NCBI GenBank assembly: GCA_946894095.1 | Contig: OX335656.1 | Location: 635,001-699,000, forward strand | Source of the DNA: Incurvaria masculella | Taxonomy: Eukaryota; Arthropoda; Insecta; Lepidoptera; Incurvariidae | DNA: 64,000 bases | Direction of reading: 5' to 3' | Shown here: piece by piece, positions 34,901 through 46,900 of the stretch | How the letters are laid out: every line of letters starts with the position of its first letter | Numbering within the stretch: position 1 is the first letter of the stretch | Notes under the pieces: generated by a model | What the model was told of the DNA's origin: nothing | The model's input: the letters and a program-made list of their open reading frames with translations, nothing else | Databases searched by the model: none | Made by a program: the position numbers and the translations under genes

Positions 34901-37900
34901 AAGTGACGAGCGAGATTGTCCACCAGTTACCCTAGAAAATTCCATCCTGCCACACAAAGACAGTGTAAAGTACCTCGGCTTACACCTGGACCGTCGCCTA
35001 ACATGGAGGCAACACATAAAAACCAAAAGAGAAGAGTAAAAAGTCAGATATAACATCCTTCACTGGCTGCTAGGCCGCAACAGCAGACTGTCGACGGATA
35101 ATAAGCTCCTGATCTACAAAAGCATCCTCAAACCCGTATGGATGTTTGGCATACAGCTGTGGGGTAGTGCCAGCAACTCAAACATCGCCATGTTACAACG
35201 GCAACAAAACATGATTCTAAGAACCATATCAAATGTCCCATGGTACACCACAAACGCTTAAATCCATGATCATCTACAGATGAAGAATGTTAAAGACGAA
35301 GTCCGGTCCACTGCAAACAAATATCAGGAGCGACTGAAAAACCACCCCAACATATTGGCTGCCCAACTAATTCGACAAAATTACCCAAAGCGTCTCAAAA
35401 GACATGACATCCTGATGCTGCAAAATCGTTAGCAGCTGCATTAGCCTAAGGAGATGATGTCCCTAGTGGGGGGCACACTCCACACAAGATCCGAGCCATC
35501 AACAAATCCGCTTATAGTCCAAGGACTGATCGCAGATAAGACCATAAAAAAAAAAAAGTGACGAGCGCCCACCAACCTGCTTGTTCTTGTCGAGGTCCGT
35601 GTCGACGCCCGACTCGGCGAGCGTGTAGTCGTAGAGCAGCGCGGCGGCGAGCAGCGCGTGCAGCGCGCCGGCGCGCGCCAGCGCCGAGCGCGCCGCGCCC
35701 GCGGCCGCCAGCGCGCCCGCCGCCTCCGCCGCTGCGCAGCACGCCGCGCCCAGGTGCTGCCGACGTCAAGACGCGCATAGACAAAGGACGTCATAGACTG
35801 CTAACGTCATACAACGTACAAAACTAGATGAAAACTGTCTATTTTCGCAGGTACTATGGCTATTTACCGGTATTACTATCCGGCGCCATCTCCCGTCACT
35901 GCCAGAACTAGTTACACCGTCATTAAACCAAGCCTGATTTCAAATTTTGCCCAGGCAGACGTAATGAAAATGTTACATTTATTAACTGTATAATTAAGTA
36001 ACATCATTGTAAATAAAAAATCACATTGTTATCCATTGGTTTGTATTTAATTTATTCGTAAATGTGAAATGCAATGTGGACTTTTTTTTAAATTACCACC
36101 ACCACCTACGGGATCAAATTGTGAATGTAAAATATCTAGGGACCCACTCAAACATACAAAAAAAATCATCTAAATCGGTCCAGCCGTTTAGGAAGAGTTC
36201 AGTAACATACACACGCACCGAAGATTAGATAGATAAAGATAATAATATTTTGTATTTATTAGGACACATTTTTATTTGACAAAAATGTTTTTGCTCCTCC
36301 GCCTTCTTAAAAATATAGCAAGCATATTGGCAATGGCACAATGGATTTCTAAATCTAAGAATAAAGAATGTATAATGTGTGTAACAAAATGGGTGTTTGG
36401 ATGATCATTCTTCTATGCACACGAAAAGCGGTGCCAAAATGAAACAAATGTAGTTTTGCTTAACATATTAAGACAAATCATAGTACAATCCTTTTAAAAA
36501 AATATTGTGACAAATTGAGGATTGTTTTATAAACTTGTCTCCAAATGGAAAATTCTGATGTTTAAAAAAAACTATCATAGTACTTTGCTTACGCATATTG
36601 GTGAAAAACCAAACTATCAAACTGCTTCTATCTCTGTTATCTTCATAGTGTACGAAAGAGAGTGATCATGCATTATCCAAATAAGTCTGACGGTGATGTG
36701 CGTAAATGCGCGTGAGTTTACGACAGCCGGAAGTATTAGAAATAATAGATAAAGCTAATAATTAGATTTTGATGATTCGCGGTTCCCGAAACTACTAACA
36801 CAAAATGTTTCGTATTTATGGACAAAGTTCTCTTCGTAGATGCGAACGGCGTATTGTGTAACACATAAAAGGAATGAATGAAACGAGGGAGCGCGGCTCA
36901 CCCGGAAATGCAGCACGCGGACAATGTCGTGGAGCAGCGCGGGCACGGCGGCCATGACGACGCGGCACTGCGGGAACTGGGCGGCCACGGCGAAGCAGCG
37001 GCAGCAGTGCGTGCACACCGCCACCGCCAGGTCCGTCGTCTTGCTCGAACGGCTCAGCACCGACACGCACCGCGTCATCGCCTCATGCAGCACCTGAAGC
37101 GTATGCATAGCTTGTTCGGATAGGACAAGAGATTTGAGAGAGTTAGCGGCTTGTAGCCTAGTGGCGCGGGGCCTAGCGTTCCAGAGGTCTGGGTGCAATT
37201 CCGACATGCACCACTTTCTTTCTCTTTCCGAGTTCGATAAGTGCATTGCGTCACGAATGCGAGCTGCTCCATGGTTCGGAATCCATGTAAAACTGTAAAT
37301 CCCCTTCCCCTACTAGGTGGTAGGGTTTAAGTTCGCCCGGGTTGGTACCATCGCATTGGATTGAAAAATGGTAGAAGCGGCAATGAAAAGTTGTCCGTGT
37401 TTTCCATTCAGTTCAATGTAGCCGTGCTCATAAAGGGAAGGTCCTGGCATGGCACCTAATTCCTTCGGGAATGTGGTGTATTGGCCTTACATCATAACGG
37501 TAGTTGCGTGGTATTATCCAGCCATGTCAGGTCGCATAAAAAAAAAGTTGACAGCTTTTACACCAGAAAATACTTGCAATACAATGTACATAACGTCTGT
37601 ATACTGGTAGAACCCGTTAAGTGGCATTTTATAATTAAATGAGTCAACAATGCAGCTTTACTTAATTTTGCAAGCTCTTTCTTTTGGTAAACCCCATTCA
37701 TTGATACGACGTTTAGTTTTAAAGTTATATTGTATAGTAGTTAGAGCCATGTCAAGCCGTAGCTAACCTAAGCCGTAAGCCGTTGTACAGCGACAAATGT
37801 GAAGCGTACGCTACCTCTAGGCCGCCCTCCCGCCGCAGCTCCTCCGCGTTGAGAGCGGAACAGCGCACCGTCGCGTGCGCCAGCTCGCACGCGGCCGGCA

Positions 37901-40900
37901 GCAGCGGCGGCGGCGCGCTCCCCGCACCCGCCGCGCCCGCCGCCTCCGAGCCGAACAGCCGCTCCGCGCCCGCCTCCAGCCGCACGGTGCTCAGAAGTTG
38001 TGGGTAGCCCGCGTACTTGTACGGCGACAACTCTGCACGTTGTGGTTAAAAGAGATGAACAAATTGTCCAGTTTTAATACAAAGGTGAAAGTTTAAGTTT
38101 TTTTTTATGAAAAACCGTTATGGGTGGCTGTGCTGAGGACCAAAGGTACCTCGCCTCGCGACACCACGCTCAGCGAGGCACCATGCCAGTTTTTTTTTAT
38201 GAAAAACCGTTATGGGTGGCTGTGCTGAGGACCAAAGGTACCTCGCCTCGCGACACCACGCTCAGCGAGGCACCATGCCATCAGCCTAGGCTGCCAGTCT
38301 AATATAAAATAAATAAATAAATGCCAACTGTCCTAAACGTGAACTGTTAACTTCAGTTGGCATAATGGTTAAGCATAGGTTATTGTGATAGTCAATTTTC
38401 ATTGTGCATCGTAGATGTCATCATATCATTCAGTGTGGATTGTATTACTGAATTCCACACAATAGAAATATTCAAAACAAAACTTGCTTGTATACCCTAT
38501 CTAGCTTTGTTGGCAGTAGTGGGGAAAAATGCTTGCTGAGATTAATTAAAACAAGTCAGAGATGGGTAAATGCAGGGATAGGAAGAGCACCGGACATTCC
38601 CCACACTGAATTTGCTAATGACATCCATAGGAGAATATTTTAGGCAAGCTGACCTTCGGAGTGTCTCTCGAACAGGATGGTCTGAGTCCGCAGCACGAGC
38701 ACGATGTTGTGGGGGTTGGGCCCGTCGCAGCTCCACACGCTGCGACTGCACAGGAACTCGTACGCTTGGTTCACGCTCTCGAACCGTTCCTGTTCACATT
38801 GTATGCTTTATGCTTAGTGTTAGGTGGGTGGTAATACAGACGGCCGATGCAGGCACCCCAAGACGACTCCTAAAAATCTCTATCCTAGCCTGGATCTAGA
38901 TATAACCTAAAGGAATAGGGCTTCTTACTGCTCTACAGGATACTCTCTACAAAGAGCTTTCTGGTGGCTGTTGTCTGGCTTCTCCCTGCGCCTTTGCTGA
39001 CTCTTAACGTGTTGCACTTATGTCACCGATTCCCAATAAGCTCATTAAACAAGATCTTCTTGTGGTGGCTTACAAAGTTACATAGACGATTTTCCTACCA
39101 GAAGTACAATTTTCTGTGTCACAGCACTGACAGATCCGAAAGACTAATGACAGCTGTCAATGTTGTACAGATGGAAAAGCAAAGGACTTCTCTATGGAGC
39201 CTCAGGTAAACTAAACACTAAGGGAACAATGCAGGAGCACTGGGCCGGCACGATAGGAGTTTTCACAATGAACTTTATGTAACTCTTTTCAAGAATATTT
39301 CCAAGAATAAGTTCTACATACAGATAAGATTGCCATCGGTACTTTTTATTATTTTAATCTTTCCTTACTGTTCCCACTTATGTCATTAAAGGCTTACCCG
39401 TCCTGCGGGATTCTTGTCGGGGTGGTATTGTTGCGCGAGTCGGTAGTAGGCCTTGCGCACGGCTGCCTCGTCATGGTGCCCGGCGCCCAGCCCAAGCGCG
39501 CTGTGCGCCTCCGCCACCGTCATTGCCGGCGGCTTCTTCTCCACCTCGCGCCGCCACGCCTCCAGCACCTCCTTCAGCAGTTGAACCTGCACACCCGCAC
39601 ATTCTTGTCATCGGTCACTTCACTTTCTTAATTCTCTATGGTATATTAAGTCTTCGATTAGTCAAAGAGTCGATTAGTCATACGGCTAAGGGCCGGGAGG
39701 ACTGGAGAAAAATTGGAGAGACGTATGTCCAACAGTGAACGTTCACATGGACAGTGAACACACTGGCTGACTGACTGACTGACTGAGTCGAAGAATCCAG
39801 AAAGGGATTAAATGCAACCTGTAATCAATGAGATAAAGATGCAGTTAGTGCAAAACTCCATGTTTACAATGCATCTATTAATTGCTGAAGAGCTCGTTCT
39901 GGCATTGCGAGGTAGGAGGAGGATGCCACAATGTGTGACCACAGTACCCACCGGCTGGGGTATAGGCCAGTCGGGGAAGCTGTGCGTGTCGCACAGGTGC
40001 CGCAGGTAGAAGATGTTGCAGAAGAGCTCGTTCTGCAGTTGCGGGTAGCGAACCGCCGGGATGGCGAGGTAGGGGTAGCGTGCAGCGATGTGCGCGCGGA
40101 GCCGAGGAGTGAACTCGCCAATGTGCGCCGACACCTTCATCATCAGCATCCGTCTGCAGGCCAAAAAAAAATTATCCTCAACGAAACAGAGCTCATGCCA
40201 GTGAGCTCATGCCAGTGACCGCAGGAACAGTCGGGCGATTCCCGACCCAATCTCCCAAGGAGATTGTTCTTGACTGGGGCACCATGCGGGAGCGCCTCGA
40301 ATTCGGTGAAGTATTCTAGAAAGATGCTCCACCGATATAAAAGTTGCCCGAGGCTGAGGGTGGCCAATCATTTTTGGAATGCGAAGCAAGCGATAACAAG
40401 CGATAGGAGACTCTGAAGAGATACAATTGACCTAGCTCTTTCAGTGAAACAGTTCAATGAGTGATATTGGAGTTAGCATTCAATGCGACGTACCAACATG
40501 AAATAAAATTGTATTTTGTGAGTTTCACTCGAAACGTCGGAGAATATCTCTACCTGCCGCGTGAAAAGCCGTAACATTTTTCAAACATGTCTAACGACCG
40601 CGGTAACCTCAAAAGGATTAAAAAAAAATTTGTTTACTTTTCGTCTTTTCTCCTACATCCCACCCACGTAACAATATTCAAATACAAATCAATTTAAAAA
40701 CATATTGTGATTTACAAAGGCAGTTAGAGAAATAAAATCATATCAGCTTAACAGTTTTTAAGTGTCCAAAAACATCAACTTTTCATCATGCTTCAACATA
40801 CAAGTAACCTCATGAATCGAAGTAAAATCGAGTGTTTTCAGTGAACCATCTTCTAAAAAGTACCTCATCTCAGAGTTCCAGATGGCCTCGGGCGTGTCGT

Positions 40901-43900
40901 ACTCCCCGAGGAAGATCTGCGCGAACTTGTCCGCGCCGTGGTTGTGCAGGTAGCACACCATCGCCTCGGGCAGCAGCTGGCCCAGGATCGAGCGCTGCAT
41001 TATGTCGGAGGTAGCAGTCTGAAAATACAATAACAAATGGGGTGACCAAAAAGCGAGAATCACTTTAAAGAGGTATGTGCTATGTATCGGGCGTAATGCA
41101 TTTCTTGCCGCGCGTGTCGTAAGTGGCGACTAAGGGATTTGTCGGTTCAGATGTTAGGCCAATATAAGGACAGTAGGTGTGATATTAAGGTGGTCCAACC
41201 TGGCGGGACTAACTCATTCGCGGGCACGGTACAAAACCGTGCTGTCGCGCTCTGGGACCTTTTATGTTTCAAAGAAAAAGACAGGCTCCGTGATGAGGAA
41301 GATGCTAAATGTCCACAAAAAAGACAATGTACATAGTGAATGATTTGGTAAGATTTACGAAAATTTTAATTACAAAACGCCATATAGCTAAAAGTAAACC
41401 ACGACCGTTGTAGTCGAAAATCTAACAGAAACCAAATAGATTATAAATCTTGATTAAATAAGCTATGTCTGATGAACAATATTTTTAAGATGTTCTTACT
41501 TTATCATAGAGTAATCCACCTCCAAAGTTATTGTATAAAACGCGCGAAAAATTCGAACTTTCGGACCTTATAACTTAGAAACCAAAACACAATTTTACAA
41601 TGCCAATGGTCATCAGACATCTAGTTCGGTCAAAGTAAGCTATTTTGAGCAAAATTTTAGATCTCTGACAAGAAATATGGGCGTGATCTTCTTTTCCCTT
41701 TTGTATGGGGAGATGAGTGGGATGAGCCACCTTAAGTATCCATGTCTAATTGCATAAAAAAACAAAGATAAAAATTAAGGCATTGAATACCACGAATATT
41801 CAAGGTATATGATCAATTCCTTAGATTATTTTCTTTAGATTAAGATTATAGATCAAGAAACGGAGTAGTTACCAAGGATTTTGGTGGAATAGAGATAGAC
41901 CGAGCATAAGCATAAACCTAACTATAAATTTAACAAACGATTACTAGGGAAGACATTCTCTCTGTAGAAGATATTAGATCTTTGCTTTGACTTCATACAA
42001 AAAGCAAGAACATGGGAAACGGGTTAACGAAAAAAAGGTTTTTCTTCTTGGAACTTTACCACCTAGATAATCAAGCCGATTCTTCTAAAATTCTTCACGG
42101 TGTGAGAGTTGTTATCAGATTATGAAAGTGGCCTTGAAAGTCCTGGTTTACCAAGTTATCCTTTCGTTTCATTTATTTAAACTCTTTTGGTAGTCAACTG
42201 CACTAAGTCATGTCAAAAACTGATTGATCACCACCAACATTTACATCAATATTTTCCAGTTAGACTGATCAAAGGATGTAGAATATGAAGTAACTCACGT
42301 CGTCGGCTCGGAACGCCTGCACCATGTGCGTGAGCTGGAGGAACCTCGCGATGGGCAGCAGGTTGCTGCCCGTGTAGAGCAGCACGAAGTAGAAGACGCC
42401 CGTCGTGTAGAGCCGCGACACCTCCGGGTTGTCCTGCATCACCTCGTGCAGCAGCGTCGCCACGCGCTCCACCAGCAGCGGATCGAAGGTCAGCAGCAGC
42501 TGCACAACGTGCGCCAGGCACGGCCCCTCCGAGAGGAGGCGCTTCACGCGCGGCAGTGGACGGATTATCGCGTTGTCCTCGTCCCTGCAATCAGATCAAT
42601 TAACCCAACATCTAGTGATGACGCTCAACATGAAGTGTGTTTCAAATACACAACGAAAATTGTTATGAAAACCTGGTTTGATTGAGGAACAAAGAAGTAT
42701 TTTCTTTCTAACAGAGCAGTGGACTTCTGGAACAAATTTGCATCAAGAAGTGATTAGTGCTATAACTAAACTAGTTAAACAAACCCCTGATAACAGTAAA
42801 CTTAACTAAAATAATAATAATGAAATTGCACTCAAAATAATAATATCTAAATCAATAATAATAAACATTTCCACTTGAGCTGCAAAATAGCCTGCAATGC
42901 AAATCAACTGTCCATGCTGTTCACCCAGCACTTGATGCATTTATTGATTAGTCCACATCTCACTTTTTGACTTGGCATCACTGGTGGGGAATATACCTCA
43001 AGGAGGTAGCGGTACCTGCTAGGGAAGTACTGCGTGCACTGCACGAGCAGGTTGAGGATGGTGGCGGCAAGCTCGCTCTCGTTGAGCACGGGCTCGCCGC
43101 GCGCCACCAGAGTCCACTTGAGCTGCGGGACCGCCTGCAACGCGCGCCAACCCTCCATGCTGTTCGCCCAGCACTTGGTGCGTCCGTTAATTTTGCCACT
43201 TTTGTACAATTCCTTCATCTGAAAAAGGATATACTTCACTGAGAAAAGTGACTCAGAAGAGAGTTTTTTTTTTATTTATTTAAAATCTGTTAATCACAAA
43301 TCTTTAATAATGAACAACAGTTTTGTACAATTATATTTCAATCGTCGAAATTATGTAAATCATTGGTTGCACCAATGCTTTGGGAAATAAGTTATCCTAT
43401 GTGCCATCTATGATATAATGTGACAAACATTTTTATTTGTGTAATTTTGGCCTGGCAATCACAATGAGCCAGTTTCATTTATTGAAACGTATTTTCAAAA
43501 ATCTATATCTCCAGTTCCCCGCGGTAAAAAAGAGTTAAGATTATTGATAAAATATACTATGTGTTAATATGTAAAACATAACTGCATTTTTTATTGTATT
43601 AGCAGGTATCGGCCCCAGTGTGAGACAGTTTCATCCCGTTCCAAGCGCCAGCGGTGCACAGTAACAAAATTTGATAAAGTTCTGTCTCAACGCAGCCATC
43701 GTCATTAATAAATTGTCAATCGTCTCACCCGGGGGCTGTATTTAATCAAAGTTGGCACCGGGTTTTTTGCCGAAGAATGGTTATTGTCTTTTCGGCGGTT
43801 AGAAAATTCTATGCAAGTGATAACAATACAAAATATATTTCGTAAGAATAACAATATTCAACCTCCTGAAAGCTAACGGGACCGATCCTCTTGACAGCGC

Positions 43901-46900
43901 CCGCCTCCTCCTGGTTGTAGTACCACTCCTTGTCGCCCGCCTGCTGGCTTGCGCCCGCCTCCAGCACGTTGCTCTGCGCCGGCACGGTCGCGCGCGACGT
44001 GTGCAGGTGCGCCAGCGTCATCAGCTCCACTAATATCCTGAGAAGGACACGCATTACAGATTGACGCTCATAGACTGGTTGCCATGACAAAGACATGACA
44101 AACGCTACCAGAAATATGCATGCCGAAATTGAGACCAAATAAAATAGTTGATAGCTTAGATCATCTAACTTTTTTTATAGAAAAATCCGAATAAAATGGT
44201 CACCCTTGATATCTAGGACCTAGGTGCTAGTTTTGGCTTCGTAAAGCATCGTCTCTCTCGCGCGTAGTACACAGGTACTCAGTGACAGCGACGACGCTCT
44301 ACAAAGCCGGAACTAGCGGAATGTCTCTTTCCAACGTCCAACGTGCATTAATTACCGCCGGGTACTGTAACTTGTTTACAATGCATTTAAAAAGCACTTG
44401 AAATAATATTATTTAACAATATGGTCTTTAAATATAGCAATAATATCTCTCACCTGACACCATTCCATTCGAGAAGCTCGCTTACATTTCCTCGATGAAG
44501 TATTAGCTTCGCCAAGAATTGTACCAGTCTATCCCGCTCCATTTTATCACAAGTCTGCAACAAAGAATAACTTTTGTTTATGAGAGATGCCTGATAAATC
44601 GCTCAGCCAGCTAGGCCTGTAGTCTCTCGTATTTAAAAACATGGTTTCACGGCCCATTTCACGGCAAATGTCACCTTGTGTAAAAATACATTATTACGAG
44701 CACGCCATCTATGAAAGCATAGCACAACTACATATACCGAAGCGCAAAATGCATCAACCTCTCCAAAAACTGACAGCTAAAAATAGAAAATCTGTGCTAC
44801 ACCTCGAAGGAGAGTGCTCACGACCGGTGCTTCATACGGGGCACCTTGAATTCAGTTGATTTTTCTAGAAAGACGCTTCACCGGCATTAAAGGTGCCTTA
44901 GTAGAGATGGGGACAGTATTTTTTTATGCGAAATAACAGATGCCGTGGATTTTTATTTGTGTGTATTAAATTTAGACTAGACTTAGGTACATTGACGATG
45001 GCACTATACACCAGATTTAGATTAAGTTCGTAAAATAATTTTGACTAGTATTACATTGACGATAGCACTATACACCAGATTTAGGTTAAGCTCAATATTC
45101 ATAATTCAGAATTATAATCAGTGTTTTTTTTTATCTTTTGTTTTTTTATATTTATTTTTTACGTTTTTCCTTATGTTTGCGAGCAGTGGCATTAATTAAT
45201 CAACTACTTAAGTTTTAAACTTATTTTGTGACTGGCAAAATATGTTTGCCAGTTCTTATGTGCATGGAAGTATGCGACATTTATATCTTTGACATAGACC
45301 TAGCATAACGATTCTTGACATGTTTAAGTGTAGGTTACCTACCTATGAAAAAAAAAAAAAAAAAAGAACAGGCAATAGCGAGACTTGGAAGCAATATTTT
45401 TAGTGCTTCAGTTCAATGAGCGATAGTGTTGTAAGTTCCGAAGTGACGAGTGGATGTGTAATAAAATTGTGTTTGTGAATTTATAACTCTCTTGCATAAA
45501 AAGAAAAATTGTTTACTTTTGGTGTTTTTCGCCTCAACCTACAACACAACAATATTGTTTTCAACTAGAGAAACAAAACTGCACTTTTGCTTCAGACTTC
45601 TGCAAATCAAATAATCTTGGTAATTACCCTGTCGAGCATCTGCACGATGTACTTGGTATCTGCGAAGGGGCCAATGTCCTCGTGATATCGGCCGTACACG
45701 ATGCTCATCGCCTGCAGGCACATGCACTTCATCTCCACCTTGGGCGTGGACAGGAAACGGTGGTACAGGTCGTTGAAGAACTCGTATCTGCAACCGCAAT
45801 ATTAACATCTCACAGTGGGCATAAGCATATAGTGTAAATTTTGCAATTGGTGATGACAAATATTTTTATTTATTTATTTATTAGATGAACGAGCAACCTA
45901 AGCTGATGTTTTCATGTCTGGGTTAACTTTGTATTTTTTGTATTGTTTATTCATCATCCATAGACAGTACACTGCACTCGGATTTGTCATATTTTAGCAT
46001 TGGCCAGTTCAGCAAAACAAAACACAGCGAAGACGAACTGGAAAGAAAGTGGTGCTTTGTTATTACGGTTACTTTAGTTTAGTATATTTAGGTGTTTGTC
46101 AAGCCTGTTTTTAAACGATTTGGTGGTGGGTGATTGTACGGCATCTTCTGGCAGGTTGTTCCACATTTTAGCAGATGTTTCGGCTAGAGCGCTCATCAAA
46201 TGAATAATAACAAAAGTTGTTGCACTGACACGAGTCATGTATACGGCACTCGTCCTTATGATGCCAAGCTCTTTTTTATATTACTGGGCATGGATGGCTA
46301 AATACCACACCCACAGACACGATATCAGCCCAACACACCGCATTCCTGAATAAATTCGTTGCTATGCCAGGACCTTCTCTTTATGAGCACAGCTACATAT
46401 ATTGAACTTGATGGAAAACACGGACAATCTTTAATTACCGTTTCGACCATCTGAATGGAAGAAATCCAAAGCAATGCTTTCGGTATCGTTTAATCGTACC
46501 ACCAAGTAGTGGAAAGGGACCTACAGTCAGGACAAACACACACTGTCAAACTTTTTTATAAAATTAAGCTAATTATATTTTCACTTCATTTTATGCTGGC
46601 AAACAAGAAGCAGCGTCACCTAAACTGCAATGTTTAAAGATAGTTATAGTAGGGATTCGTCTGAAAACCAGCTTCGTAGTTTTCTGCGAGACAGCTGAGA
46701 TTGATCCCATTTGTCACAAATTGAAGATACCTACAAGAGAATGCAATGTTTAAGTGTTTTTAATTTAGTTTAATTTGTTTTATGTTCATTACTCTATTGT
46801 ACTTATGTGTTGTGGCAAATAAAATGTCTTATGTCTTATGTCTTAAGTTTTACATGGATCATCAAACAGCTCGCATTCGTGACAAAATGCACTTGTTTAT

